DNA of 64,000 nucleotides from Solimonas sp040066175 (GCF_040066175.1 NZ_JBEAAM010000020.1:1-64000), one strand, 5' to 3'; counted from the stretch's first letter, positions 17,833-26,804 are shown. Notes: generated from the sequence alone by a model not told the origin. Made by a program: numbers and translations.

Positions 17833-18999
17833 GTGACGAGTGCATCGTCCATGGCGCCCGGCGCGCGTCCCGTCTATCTGCGCGCCGGCGACGTGCTGTG
17901 CGCGGCCGGCCGCGGAGCGGCCGCGGCCGCCGAGGCGTGCCTGCAGCAATCGACGCACCCGGCCCGGATCGAGTTCAGCAGCCTGGGCGTTCCGGTCCAG
18001 CTGCCCTACTTCCGCATTGACGGTGCCCGTGGTGCGCCCGACGCCGATCTGCTGCGCCTGGCCCGCGACGTGATCGATGCCGCGCAGATCGACGACGCGC
18101 GGCGCCGGCGCATGGGCCTGTTCCTCGGCACCTCGTCGGGTGGCATCGCCCAGCACGAGCATGACTACGCGGAGGCGGTCGCACGCGACCCCGATGCGCT
18201 GGCGATCTTCAACCCGGACCAGTCCCGCTCGGCGACGCGCCTGTACTCCGCGCTCGGGCTGCAGGGCCCCAATTTCACGCTCAGCACGGCCTGCTCCAGT
18301 GCCGCGAACGCCCTGCTCTATGCGACCTGGGCGGTGCGCGAGGGCCACGTCGATGATGCCCTGGTGGTCGGAATCGAGTTCGAGAACCGCGTGTCGCAGC
18401 AGGGCTTCCACAGCTTGCTGCTGGCCACGCGCGAGCTGTCGCGGCCGTTCGACCTGCGCCGCGACGGCATCATGCTCGGCGAAGGCGCGGCGGTGGCAGT
18501 CATCAGCCGCGATCCGCCGCGCCGTGGACCCGTCTGGCGCCTGCGCGGCGGCGGCACCTTCTGCGACACGACGCATCCGACCAACCCGTCCGCTGCGCAG
18601 ATCGCGCACACCATCCGCCTGGCGCTGACCGATGCCGGCGTCGCGGCGGAGCAGATCGGCGCGATCAAGGCGCACGGCACCGGTACGCGCGCCAACGACC
18701 TGTCCGAGGGTCTGGGCCTGCGCGAGGTCTTCGGCGAGCGGGTGCCGCCGTTCACGACGATCAAGCCGGTACTGGGCCACACGCTCGGCGCCTGCGGCCT
18801 GCTGGAGACGCTGGCCTTCGCGGCCTGCCTCGATCGCGGCCGGATCCCGGCGACCCGCCACTTCGAGCAACCCGATCCCGAGATCGGCATCGCCCCCCTG
18901 ACGGCGCCGGCGCCGTGGACCGGCGGCCCGGTGCTGCTCAACACCTTTGGCTTCGGCGGCAACAACTGCGCACTGGTGCTGGAGCGCGACGGATGCTGA
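17833..18999 (+). CDS. Beta-ketoacyl-ACP synthase (FabF/KAS-II type)
   Basis: A 388-residue condensing enzyme with a complete KAS catalytic triad: Cys 154 in STACSSAANA, His 281 in AHGTGT and His 316 in KPVLGHTLGA. The Gly-rich FGFGGNNCALVL segment closes the fold. Family members elongate acyl-ACPs by decarboxylative Claisen condensation. The GTG start is one base after the acyl carrier protein stop, and the gene overlaps the next one. No ketoreductase, dehydratase, acyltransferase or thioesterase is nearby, so any product would be a single condensation product or would borrow enzymes from fatty acid synthesis. Confidence 0.88.
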   Translation: MTSASSMAPGARPVYLRAGDVLCAAGRGAAAAAEACLQQSTHPARIEFSSLGVPVQLPYFRIDGARGAPDADLLRLARDVIDAAQIDDARRRRMGLFLGTSSGGIAQHEHDYAEAVARDPDALAIFNPDQSRSATRLYSALGLQGPNFTLSTACSSAANALLYATWAVREGHVDDALVVGIEFENRVSQQGFHSLLLATRELSRPFDLRRDGIMLGEGAAVAVISRDPPRRGPVWRLRGGGTFCDTTHPTNPSAAQIAHTIRLALTDAGVAAEQIGAIKAHGTGTRANDLSEGLGLREVFGERVPPFTTIKPVLGHTLGACGLLETLAFAACLDRGRIPATRHFEQPDPEIGIAPLTAPAPWTGGPVLLNTFGFGGNNCALVLERDGC

Positions 19000-19850
19000 A
19001 GATCGCCGCGGTGTATCACCACGAGCGGCTGCTGACCGAGGTGTCGGCCGATCTGCGCGCCGAGCTGCAGGCGCTGACCGGCCAGGCGTTCCGGCGCATC
19101 AACCGCTTCATCGAGCTGGCGATCTTCGGCGCACTGCACTGCGGCCGCAGCGGCGGAGGTGTTGGCGCCGATACCGCGTTGTATCTGGCCTCGGAAGCAC
19201 CGATGCTGGTCGATTGCGTGCGCGCGCTGCGCGGTGTCGTCGCCGAGGGCCGCCCGCCCAAACCATTCGAGTTCATGAATATCTCCGGCAACATGGCCGG
19301 GTTCTACATCGCCCAGCACCTGCGCATGAGCGGTCCGCAGCTGGCCACGCACCGCAAGGGCGCGGCACTGGAGGCCGTCTGCGAACTGCTGCAGCTGGGC
19401 AGCGCCCACCACCGCCGCGCACTGCTCGGCTATGTCGAGGAAGGCGTCTGGCCACTGAACGAACAGCGCGTGCGCCTGAACCTGCCGGCAGATGCGCCGA
19501 TCCTGGAATGCAGCCACTGGTTCTATGTCGATGCCGACTGCGTGCAGCCGAAGGCGTTGCTCCGGGTCGCCCCGCGCTGCGCGCGTCTCGATGAAGCCGC
19601 GGACGTGCTGCGCCAGCTCCCCGCCGGATGGCGCGTGATCGCCGGCCATGGCTGCGGTGATGCTGAACTCGACCGCCTCGTGGCGGCGGGCATCGCCGCA
19701 TCCGGTCTCCCTGCGCAACGGCCGTACAGCACCGGCGAAACCGCTGGCCTGATCGCGCGTTTCGTGGAACGGCCCGACGCGCCGGGGCTGGCGCACCTGA
19801 GCCGTGGCGGCGACGGGGGGTACTATCCCGTGCTGGTGCAGGCGTGCTGA
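18993..19850 (+). CDS. Beta-ketoacyl synthase-like protein without active-site cysteine
   Basis: A 285-residue protein resembling the N-terminal ketoacyl-synthase-like domain (Ketoacyl-synt_2 type) seen beside condensing enzymes. FINRFIELAIFGAL and FEFMNISGNMAGFYIAQHL correspond to the KAS core around the nucleophile, but the segment THRKGAALEAVCEL lacks a TAC-type cysteine, so it is probably not catalytic by itself. Chain-length-factor-like partners of ketoacyl synthases in type II systems are built this way; that role here is inference. The ATG at 18993 lies inside the end of the synthase gene (7-base overlap), consistent with an obligate partner. It is the last gene of the operon; a convergent membrane-protein gene follows. 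Confidence 0.65.
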   Translation: MLKIAAVYHHERLLTEVSADLRAELQALTGQAFRRINRFIELAIFGALHCGRSGGGVGADTALYLASEAPMLVDCVRALRGVVAEGRPPKPFEFMNISGNMAGFYIAQHLRMSGPQLATHRKGAALEAVCELLQLGSAHHRRALLGYVEEGVWPLNEQRVRLNLPADAPILECSHWFYVDADCVQPKALLRVAPRCARLDEAADVLRQLPAGWRVIAGHGCGDAELDRLVAAGIAASGLPAQRPYSTGETAGLIARFVERPDAPGLAHLSRGGDGGYYPVLVQAC

Positions 19851-19863
19851 GCCGCGGCGACGC

Positions 19864-20562
19864 TCAGTGCAGCAGCACGAAGTACGCGAAGATGTAAACC
19901 ACCAGCAGCAGCATGATCATCGCCGCGGTGACGATGACGATGTCGAGCAGATCCTGGACCCAGCGCGCCGACTCGCCGAGCCGCATGGCGAATTCCGTTT
20001 CCAGCGGATCGATCGCGGCGCTGATGCGGCTGATCTCCGCATCGAGCGCGCGCAGTTGCTCGGGCGCGATGGCCCCCGCCGCGTGGCGCTGGCGGATGTC
20101 CAGGCCGAGCCGTTCGAGTTCGAGGATGTGGACGTCGGCCGCAACCCAGACCTCGACGACCCGCTGCAGGCGTTCGTGCCAGCCGAGCCAGCGGTAGAGC
20201 CGGATCAGTGCCGGCACGTCGGCCGGGTGATTGCGGCCGGCAACGAAGGACGAGAAGGCCCTCTCGTAGTCGAAATCGGCACGGTCCATTTCCAGCCGCG
20301 CCGCGCGGTCGGCCAGCGGCACCGCGAGTCCGGTCTGGTAGTCGAGCCAGTGCTTGTCCTCGCCGCTGAACAGGTACAGCTCCAGGGCGTGGATGGCGTC
20401 CTTGCGGCCCTTGGACCAGAGGCTCTCGCCCGTCGCATAGGCGCGCACGCCCTTGTCGATGACGAAGGCCGAGTACATCAACCCGACCAGCGCACCGATC
20501 AACAGGCACAGCGCCGCGAACGGCCACACGGGGCGCCGGACCGCCGTGCGTGCGGGCTGCAT
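19864..20562 (-). CDS. Two-helix membrane protein with a large exported domain, function unknown
   Basis: From the ATG at 20562 (ribosome binding site GGGAGACC) the product is 232 residues. A membrane helix at about 14-33 (FAALCLLIGALVGLMYSAFV) and a second at about 207-230 (VIVTAAMIMLLLVVYIFAYF) flank a mostly helical exported segment of about 170 residues. This is the sensor layout of chemoreceptors and histidine kinases, but no cytoplasmic signalling domain follows the second helix. I do not recognise the family. It converges on the ketoacyl-synthase-like gene (14 bases apart) and is divergent from the RND pump. The open frame extends thousands of bases upstream, but that part is antisense to the RND gene. 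Confidence 0.6.
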   Translation of the reverse strand: MQPARTAVRRPVWPFAALCLLIGALVGLMYSAFVIDKGVRAYATGESLWSKGRKDAIHALELYLFSGEDKHWLDYQTGLAVPLADRAARLEMDRADFDYERAFSSFVAGRNHPADVPALIRLYRWLGWHERLQRVVEVWVAADVHILELERLGLDIRQRHAAGAIAPEQLRALDAEISRISAAIDPLETEFAMRLGESARWVQDLLDIVIVTAAMIMLLLVVYIFAYFVLLH

Positions 20563-20724
20563 CAGGTCTCCCTTGGGCACCGTGTCTCGACTCCTGCCAT
20601 CCGTGGCCGACGAGATTAGACCATGGGGCGGGCCGCGCCAGCATGGGCCGGCGAGGGGCGGCATCTCGCGCGATGAACGGCCAGTCCGCGGCCGGCTGCG
20701 CGTATCATCCGGACACGTTTTTGC

Positions 20725-23700
20725 GTGATTCCTCCCGTGTGGATCTCCGACACCTCCGTCAAGCGCCCGGTCCTGGCCACCGTGATCAATCTGCTGCTGA
20801 TCGTGTTCGGCCTGTTCGGCCTGCAGAACACATCGGTGCGCGAGTACCCCGACATCGACCCGCCCGTGGTCTCGGTGCGCACGACCTATGCCGGGGCCTC
20901 CGCGCAGATCATCGAAAGCCAGATCACGCAGATCCTCGAGGACGGGATCTCCGGGATTGAAGGTATCCGCTCGATCTCGTCGTCGTCGCGTGCCGGCAGT
21001 TCGCAGATCACCATCGAGTTCACCCTGGCGCGCGACATCGACGCCGCCGCCAATGACGTGCGCGACCGCGTCTCCCGCCTGCTCAGTCGCCTGCCCGACC
21101 AGGCCGACCCGCCGGAAGTCGTCAAGGCCGACAGCGATGCGACACCGATCCTGTGGATGGTCCTGACCAGCGATCGCCTCGACCAGCTGGCGCTGACCGA
21201 TTACGCGGACCGCTATCTGGTCGATCGCTTCACTTCGATCAGCGGCGTATCGGAGCTGCGCCTCGGCGGTGCGCAGCGTTACGCGATGCGCGTCTGGCTC
21301 GACCGCAGCCGCCTCGCCGCGCGCGGCCTGACCGCCGAGGACGTCGAAACCGCGCTGCGCCAGCAGAACATCGAGCGCCCGGCCGGTCGCATCGAGTCCG
21401 CCGACCGGGAGTTCAGCCTGCGCGCGCGGCGCCCGTTCCAGTCGGTCGAGGACTTCCGGGACCTGGTCGTCGCGCGCGGTGCCGACGGTTTCCCGGTGCG
21501 CCTGGGTGACATCGCCCGAATCGACCTCGGCGCGGAGGATCCGCGCGGATCGTTCCGGGCCAACGGCGTCAATTCCCTGGGCCTGGGCATCGTCAAGACT
21601 TCCAAGGCCAACACGCTGGAGGTCGCCGAGGCGGTCAAGGAGCGGATGCGCCAGCTGCAGGCCACGCTGCCGGCGGGCATGCGCCTGCAGGTGAACTACG
21701 ATTCGTCCGAGTTCATCGCCGCCTCGCTGGACGAGGTCGTCCGCACGCTGTTCATCGCCGCGCTGAGCGTGATCGCGGTGCTGTTCCTGTTTCTCGGCAG
21801 CCCGCGCGCGACGCTGATCCCGGCGGTCACGGTGCCGATCTCGCTGATCGCGTCGTTCCTGTTCCTGTACCTGTTCGGCTTCTCGATCAACATCCTGACC
21901 CTGCTGGCGCTGGTGCTGGCGATCGGCCTGGTGGTGGACGACGCCATCGTCGTCGTCGAGAACATCCACCGTCGCCTGGAGCTCGGCGAGCCGCCGCTGC
22001 TGGCGGCGTTTCGCGGCACGCGCGAAGTGGGATTCGCGGTCGTCGCGACGACCGTCGTGCTGTGCGCGGTATTCGTGCCGATCGGCTTCCTGCAGGGCAA
22101 TGTCGGGCGCCTGTTCCGCGAGTTCGCGCTGTCGCTGGCCAGCGCGGTGATCTGTTCGTCGATCGTCGCACTGACGCTGTCGCCGGTGCTGTCGGCGGCG
22201 CTGCTGCGGAAGTCGGACCGGCGCAACCGGCTGCTCGATGCGCTGGATCAAGGCTTCAACCGCCTGTCGGCGCTGTACCAGGCCTCGCTGCGCGCGTCGC
22301 TGCCGCATCCGGTGCTGCCGGTGACGCTGCTGCTCGTGCTCGCCGCCGGGGTGTTCTGGGTGGCGCAGAAGGTGCCGCGCGAGTTCACGCCGGTCGAGGA
22401 TCGCGGCGGGTTCTTCATCCGTGTGCTGGCGCCGGAGGGCGCGAGCCTGGGATACACCCAGTCCTACGTCGAGCGCATCGAGGCGCAGGTCACCCCGCAG
22501 CTCGGCAAGGGCGAGATCGCCCGGGTGCTGGCGCGCGTGCCCGACTTCGGCGCCGGCGAGGAGGTCAACACGGCGCGTTTCATCATCAGCCTGACCCCGT
22601 GGAAGGAACGCGTCCGCAGCTCCGAGCAGATCGCCGCGGACTACACGCACGCGCTGGCCGATCTGACCGGCGTGCGCACCTCGATCTTCCAGCGCGCCGG
22701 CTTCGGCATGGGCGGCAACGCCGGCCTGCCCTTGCAGATCGCCATCGGTGGCGGCAGCTACGACGAACTCGCCGCGTGGCGTGACCGCATCCTGCAGCGC
22801 GCCCGGGAGAACCCGAGGCTGCTGCGGCTCGATTCCGACTACCACGAAACCAAGCCGCAGATCGATCTGACAGTCGATCTCCAGCGCGCCGCCGACCTCG
22901 GCGTGCGGGTGAGCGCGGTGGCGGCGGCACTGGAAACCTACATGGGCGGCCGGCGGGTCACGCGCTTCGAGCGCGGTGGCGAAGAATACGACGTCATCCT
23001 GCAATCCCCGGACGCCGAGCGGCGCACGCCGGACGATCTGTCCGCGATCTACGTGCGCGTCCCGTCCGACGGCTCGCTGGTGCCGCTGTCGAGCCTGGTT
23101 CGTGCGCGCGAGTCGGCCTCGTCGGCGACCTACAACCGGCTCGACCGGGTGCGCTCGATCACGCTGTCCGCCGGCCTGGCGCCCGGCTACTCGCTCGGCG
23201 AGGCGCTGGATTACATGGAAACCCTGATCCGCGAGGAACTGCCGGACTCCGTGCAGATCGGCTACCGCGGCGACTCGCGCGAGTTCCGCGATGCCGGCGC
23301 GGCCATCGTGCTGACCTTCGCGATGGCGCTGCTGATCGTCTATCTCGCGCTGGCGGCGCAGTTCGAGAGCTTCGTCCACCCGCTGGTGATCATGACCACC
23401 GTGCCGCTGGCCGTGTTCGGCGCGCTGCTGGCGCTGTGGGGTCTGGGCATGACGCTCAACGTCTATTCGCAGATCGGCATCGTCATGCTGATCGGACTGG
23501 CCGCGAAGAACGGCATTCTCATCGTCGAGTTCGCCAACCAGCTGCGTGACGCCGGATACGCCTTCGACGAGGCGCTGGTCGAAGCCGGGCGCATCCGCCT
23601 GCGCCCGATCCTGATGACCTCGGTCTCGACGATTGCCGGCTCGATCCCGCTGATGCTGGCGAGCGGTGCCGGCTCCGAGGCACGCACGATCCTGGGTGTC

Positions 23701-23850
23701 GTGATCTTCTTCGGCGTCGCGTTCTCCACCGTCCTCACGCTCTATGTCGTGCCGACGTTCTACGGCCTGCTGTGCCGCCGCACCGGCTCGCCCGAGCGCC
23801 ACGCGGCCGAGCTGCATGCGCAGGCCGAGCGTATCCGCGAAAAGGTGTGA
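20725..23850 (+). CDS. RND efflux pump inner-membrane subunit (AcrB/HAE1 family)
   Basis: A 1041-residue RND permease, full length for the family, with twelve membrane helices in two repeats and two large periplasmic porter domains. Family hallmarks include the N-terminal SVKRPVLATVINLLLIV, the DD pair in VLAIGLVVDDAIVVVENIHR (proton relay), and the second-half GIVMLIGLAAKNGILIVEF. It would export drugs, dyes or lipids with a periplasmic adaptor and a TolC-type channel. Neither partner is adjacent. An adaptor of matching type lies 4.3 kb downstream (28187-29221), across the psp locus. GTG at 20725 or GTG at 20737 (giving MWISDTSVKRP) are both possible starts; neither has a clear ribosome binding site. 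Confidence 0.93.
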   Translation: MIPPVWISDTSVKRPVLATVINLLLIVFGLFGLQNTSVREYPDIDPPVVSVRTTYAGASAQIIESQITQILEDGISGIEGIRSISSSSRAGSSQITIEFTLARDIDAAANDVRDRVSRLLSRLPDQADPPEVVKADSDATPILWMVLTSDRLDQLALTDYADRYLVDRFTSISGVSELRLGGAQRYAMRVWLDRSRLAARGLTAEDVETALRQQNIERPAGRIESADREFSLRARRPFQSVEDFRDLVVARGADGFPVRLGDIARIDLGAEDPRGSFRANGVNSLGLGIVKTSKANTLEVAEAVKERMRQLQATLPAGMRLQVNYDSSEFIAASLDEVVRTLFIAALSVIAVLFLFLGSPRATLIPAVTVPISLIASFLFLYLFGFSINILTLLALVLAIGLVVDDAIVVVENIHRRLELGEPPLLAAFRGTREVGFAVVATTVVLCAVFVPIGFLQGNVGRLFREFALSLASAVICSSIVALTLSPVLSAALLRKSDRRNRLLDALDQGFNRLSALYQASLRASLPHPVLPVTLLLVLAAGVFWVAQKVPREFTPVEDRGGFFIRVLAPEGASLGYTQSYVERIEAQVTPQLGKGEIARVLARVPDFGAGEEVNTARFIISLTPWKERVRSSEQIAADYTHALADLTGVRTSIFQRAGFGMGGNAGLPLQIAIGGGSYDELAAWRDRILQRARENPRLLRLDSDYHETKPQIDLTVDLQRAADLGVRVSAVAAALETYMGGRRVTRFERGGEEYDVILQSPDAERRTPDDLSAIYVRVPSDGSLVPLSSLVRARESASSATYNRLDRVRSITLSAGLAPGYSLGEALDYMETLIREELPDSVQIGYRGDSREFRDAGAAIVLTFAMALLIVYLALAAQFESFVHPLVIMTTVPLAVFGALLALWGLGMTLNVYSQIGIVMLIGLAAKNGILIVEFANQLRDAGYAFDEALVEAGRIRLRPILMTSVSTIAGSIPLMLASGAGSEARTILGVVIFFGVAFSTVLTLYVVPTFYGLLCRRTGSPERHAAELHAQAERIREKV

Positions 23851-23865
23851 GTGCTCGCGCGCCCC

Positions 23866-24942
23866 TCAGCGAGCGGCCGATTCGGCCGCCGTCCCGGTCT
23901 CGGCGTCGAGCAGGCGGTACTTGCGCAGCAGTCCGCGCAGTTGGTGATAGCTCAGGCCGAGCAGCTCGGCGGCCCGCTTCTGGCTGAAGCGCGCCTCGCC
24001 GAGCGCGCGGCGCAGCAGGCCGGTCTCGAATGCCGCCACCGCCGCCTCGAAATCCAGCGGCAGCGCCGGATCACTGTCGGTCACGGCGCGGTCCTCCCGG
24101 CCCGGCCCAAGCGGTACCGTTGCACGCGCCTCGTCGGTGCCGGCGCGCGCGCGCGGCCGATAGGGGGATTCGAACGGATCGAGCTCGATGCGTTCGACGA
24201 CCTGCCGCGCGTGTTCGAGCCGATAGACGGCACGCTCGACCACGTTGCGCAGCTCGCGGACGTTGCCCGGCCACTCGTAATCGAGCAGCACGCGTTGCGC
24301 CCCCGGCGCGAATCCGGCGAAGTACTCGCGGCCCAGCTGCGTCGCCATGCCTTCGGCAAACTTCTCGGCGAGCAGCAGGATGTCTTCCTTGCGTTCGCGC
24401 AGCGGCGGGATCGTGATGACGTCGAAGGACAGACGATCGAGCAGGTCCTCGCGGAACCTGCCGGCGCGTGCCGCCGCGGGCAGATCGACGTTGGCCGCGC
24501 CGAGCAGGCGCACATCGACCTTGATCGTCTCGCTGGAGCCGACGCGCTCGAACTCGCCGTATTCGACGACACGCAGCAGCTTCTCCTGCAGGCGCAGGGA
24601 CATCGATGCCAGTTCGTCGAGGAAGATCGTGCCGCCGTTGGCCAGCTCGAAACGGCCGGTGCGGGCGCGCGCGGCGCCGGTGTAGGCGCCGGCGACGTGG
24701 CCGAACAGCTCCGACTCCAGCAGCTCCTCGTTGAGCGCGGCGCAGTTGAACTTGACGAAGGGCCGCGCCCAGCGCTCCGACAGGAAATGCAGGCGCGCGG
24801 CGATGAGCTCCTTGCCGGCGCCGCGCTCGCCGATGATCAGGACGGGCTTGGACAGCGGTGCGACCCGCGACACGCGCTCCAGCACCGCGAGGAAGTTGTC
24901 AGCCTGGCCGAGGATGGGTTCCAGCGCGGTTCTTTCGTCCAT
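23866..24942 (-). CDS. pspF: Phage shock protein operon activator PspF (sigma-54 enhancer-binding protein)
   Basis: A 358-residue AAA+ activator lacking a receiver domain, as expected of PspF. Walker A GERGAGKE is at 38-45, the sigma-54 contact loop is GAYTGA at 85-90 (a variant of GAFTGA), Walker B is GGTIFLDELA, and the RLLGAANVDLP sensor and WPGNVRELRNVVERAVYR segments follow. The C-terminal Fis-type HTH (KRAAELLGLSYHQLRGLL) binds upstream activating sites. In known systems PspA binds PspF and blocks it until the inner membrane is stressed. The ATG at 24942 matches the family start; an upstream extension to 25014 lacks similarity. It is divergent from the small-protein/pspABC operon it presumably controls. 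Confidence 0.95.
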   Translation of the reverse strand: MDERTALEPILGQADNFLAVLERVSRVAPLSKPVLIIGERGAGKELIAARLHFLSERWARPFVKFNCAALNEELLESELFGHVAGAYTGAARARTGRFELANGGTIFLDELASMSLRLQEKLLRVVEYGEFERVGSSETIKVDVRLLGAANVDLPAAARAGRFREDLLDRLSFDVITIPPLRERKEDILLLAEKFAEGMATQLGREYFAGFAPGAQRVLLDYEWPGNVRELRNVVERAVYRLEHARQVVERIELDPFESPYRPRARAGTDEARATVPLGPGREDRAVTDSDPALPLDFEAAVAAFETGLLRRALGEARFSQKRAAELLGLSYHQLRGLLRKYRLLDAETGTAAESAAR

Positions 24943-25030
24943 GTGGCCGAGTTTGCTATAGCGTGGCGATATTGACCAGTCGGCGGTGAGAACCGCCAGC
25001 GCCGAAATGTCCACAACTTCGGCCCTGCTC

Positions 25031-25060
25031 CATTAATTATCAACATATCAATGACATAAG
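25031..25060 (+). promoter_or_regulatory. AT-rich candidate PspF/IHF binding region
   Basis: This 30-base stretch stands out as AT-rich in GC-rich surroundings. TATCAA occurs twice, at 25038-25043 and 25046-25051. It lies 20-45 bases upstream of the sigma-54 -24 element, in the divergent pspF/psp promoter region where PspF sites or a DNA-bending site would be expected. The exact protein cannot be told from sequence. Confidence 0.4.
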
Positions 25061-25074
25061 CCAGATCGACCGAC

Positions 25075-25092
25075 TTGGCACGGCGCTCGCAA
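25075..25092 (+). promoter_or_regulatory. Sigma-54 promoter of the psp operon
   Basis: TTGGCACGGCGCTCGCAA carries GG at 25077-25078 and GC at 25089-25090, exactly ten bases apart, and matches the TGGCAC-N5-TTGC consensus except for one -12 base. Its position, about 40 bases before the first gene and divergent from pspF, fits the known control of psp operons by PspF. Confidence 0.8.
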
Positions 25093-25130
25093 CAATCAGG
25101 GCACACACCCCCGGCTCACAGGAGTTCGCC

Positions 25131-25421
25131 ATGACCCAGCTGATCCACAACACCAACAAGAACGTTCTGCGCGCGGCGGCGCTCGCCGCCCTGCTCGGTT
25201 TCAGCGGCCTGGCCGCCGCCGACGACGGCCTGACCCAGCGCGTGGCCACGGGCGTGGGCCGCGTGATCGCCGCACAGGGCAATGCCGCCCTGACGCTGAT
25301 CCGCGAAGAGCTGGATCAAACCATCCAGAAGACCATCCAGCCGTGGCTGCCGACCCCGGACGTGCAGGCTTCGACCACCGCGAGGCCCGAGCTTGCGCCG
25401 TCCGCCCCCGCGGCACTGTGA
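25131..25421 (+). CDS. Small exported protein leading the psp operon, function unknown
   Basis: A 96-residue product with a signal peptide (AAALAALLGFSGLAAA, cleavage near residue 30). The mature part of about 65 residues has an amphipathic helix (LTQRVATGVGRVIAAQG and onward) and a Pro/Ala-rich end. It is the first gene after the sigma-54 promoter and lies 40 bases before pspA, so it should be induced with the phage shock genes. No recognised family: it is not PspA, B, C, D or E. An exported helix-forming protein could report on or stabilise the inner membrane; this is speculation. The CAGGAG just upstream is a good ribosome binding site. Confidence 0.75.
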   Translation: MTQLIHNTNKNVLRAAALAALLGFSGLAAADDGLTQRVATGVGRVIAAQGNAALTLIREELDQTIQKTIQPWLPTPDVQASTTARPELAPSAPAAL

Positions 25422-25461
25422 GCGTCCAGCCGTCACCCGATCGTTTCACGAGGACAGAACC

Positions 25462-26148
25462 ATGGGCATCTTTTCCCGCCTCTCCGACGTCATCAACTCC
25501 AACATCCACGCCATGCTCGACAAGGCCGAGGATCCCGAGAAGATGGTGCGCCTGATCATCCAGGAGATGGAGGACACGCTGGTCGAGGTGCGCTCGACCG
25601 CCGTGCGCACGCTGGCGCGCAAGAAGGAACTGCAGCGCAGCATCGGCCAGCTGGAAGCCGACGTCGCCGACTGGTCGCGCAAGGCCGAGCTGGCGATGAG
25701 CAAGGGGCGCGAGGACCTCGCGCGCGGCGCGCTGGCTGCCCGCCAGCGCTTGATGGACCATCAGGCGGCGGTCGAGAAGGAGCTCGTCCATGTCAACGAC
25801 GAGATCGTCAAGCTCGACGACGACACCGCCAAGCTCAAGGCCAAGCTCGCCGATGCGCGCCAGCGCCAGAAGTCGATCATCCTGCGCCAGCAGTCGGTGG
25901 CCTCGCGGCTGAAGGTCAAGACGCAGATCAACGACCGCAAGATGACCGACACGATGCTGCGCATGGAGCAGTACGAGGGCAAGATCGACCGCATGGAGGC
26001 CGAACTCGAGGCCTACGATCTGGGCACGCGCACGGTCGCCGACGAGTTCGCGCAGCTCGAATCCAACGACAAGGTCGAGGCGGAACTGGCAAAATTGCGG
26101 GCGAAGTTCGGCAAGTCGGGGGCCAAGCCAGACGAGTCGGATTCCTGA
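25462..26148 (+). CDS. pspA: Phage shock protein A
   Basis: A 228-residue PspA/IM30 protein, almost entirely coiled coil. The start MGIFSRLSDVINSNIHAMLD is the family's N-terminal amphipathic membrane-binding helix, which fixes the ATG at 25462 rather than the longer frame from 25393. PspA binds the inner membrane under stress, polymerises and limits proton leakage; when unstressed it inhibits PspF. EDPEKMVRLIIQEMEDTLVEV is the conserved helix following the amphipathic one. It is followed by pspB and pspC in the usual order, with 25 bases to pspB. Confidence 0.96.
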   Translation: MGIFSRLSDVINSNIHAMLDKAEDPEKMVRLIIQEMEDTLVEVRSTAVRTLARKKELQRSIGQLEADVADWSRKAELAMSKGREDLARGALAARQRLMDHQAAVEKELVHVNDEIVKLDDDTAKLKAKLADARQRQKSIILRQQSVASRLKVKTQINDRKMTDTMLRMEQYEGKIDRMEAELEAYDLGTRTVADEFAQLESNDKVEAELAKLRAKFGKSGAKPDESDS

Positions 26149-26173
26149 TCGCGCGGGGAAACGGGAGTGCTCT

Positions 26174-26416
26174 GTGGAAGCTTTAGTGCCCCTGCTGGCA
26201 ATCTTCATGGTGTTCGGCACACCGGTCGCCATCATCTGGCTGATTCTGCGCCACAGGGAGCGGCGCCATGGCCTTCAGCAGGCCGAGGGTCTGGGCGCCA
26301 GCGGCGCGCAGCTGATGGCCCTGGCGGATCGCATGGAGAAGCGCATCGACGCGCTGGAGCAGATTCTGGATACGGAGTCGCCGGGCTGGAGGAAGAAATA
26401 TCATGAGCATCCGTGA
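26174..26416 (+). CDS. pspB: Phage shock protein B
   Basis: An 80-residue PspB. One N-terminal membrane helix (LVPLLAIFMVFGTPVAIIWLIL) is followed by a basic stretch (RHRERRH) and a short helical cytoplasmic tail with a leucine-zipper-like pattern (LMALADRMEKRIDALEQIL). PspB and PspC form the membrane sensor that pulls PspA from PspF. The start is GTG at 26174. The stop overlaps the pspC start by 14 bases. Confidence 0.92.
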   Translation: MEALVPLLAIFMVFGTPVAIIWLILRHRERRHGLQQAEGLGASGAQLMALADRMEKRIDALEQILDTESPGWRKKYHEHP

Positions 26417-26804
26417 CCACGTGCGCGAAGGCACGTTCTTCGAGCGTCTGCGCCGCTATCCGCAGCGCGGCTGGGTCGCCGGCGTGTGCGCCGGCCTGGC
26501 GGAGTTCTTCGACTGGAACGTCAAGCTGATCCGAGTGCTGTTCGTCGTCGGGCTCATCTTCAGCGGCTTCTTCCCGCTCGGCGTGATCTATCTGGTGCTG
26601 TGGTACCTGATGGACCCCGCGGACGCCGACACGCGACGCGAAGCAGCGCACGACGACGCCCGTCGCGGCACGAACCACGGCGCGTCCACCGCCGACCTCA
26701 AGGCCCGGTTCGCCCGCCTGGAAGAACGCCTGCGCAACATGGAAGCCTGCGTCACCAGCGACGAATTCGAGCTGCGCCGCGAGCTCAGGAAGCTGGAAGG
26801 CTAA
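26403..26804 (+). CDS. pspC: Phage shock protein C
   Basis: A 133-residue PspC. The PspC domain (about residues 12-75) contains GWVAGVCAGLAEFFDWNVKLIRV and a membrane segment (VLFVVGLIFSGFFPLGVIYLVLWYLM). The C-terminal third is a charged helix (LKARFARLEERLRNMEACV) that could form the contact with PspA or PspB. It starts within the end of pspB. No pspD or pspE follows; the next gene, 7 bases away, is convergent. Confidence 0.94.
   Translation: MSIRDHVREGTFFERLRRYPQRGWVAGVCAGLAEFFDWNVKLIRVLFVVGLIFSGFFPLGVIYLVLWYLMDPADADTRREAAHDDARRGTNHGASTADLKARFARLEERLRNMEACVTSDEFELRRELRKLEG

Noticed and set aside
19864..23817. A 1317-residue open frame on the minus strand antisense to the RND pump
   Set aside because: Its Gln/Arg/Asp-rich composition is the antisense reflection of a GC-rich gene; only the last 232 residues have membrane helices and a ribosome binding site.
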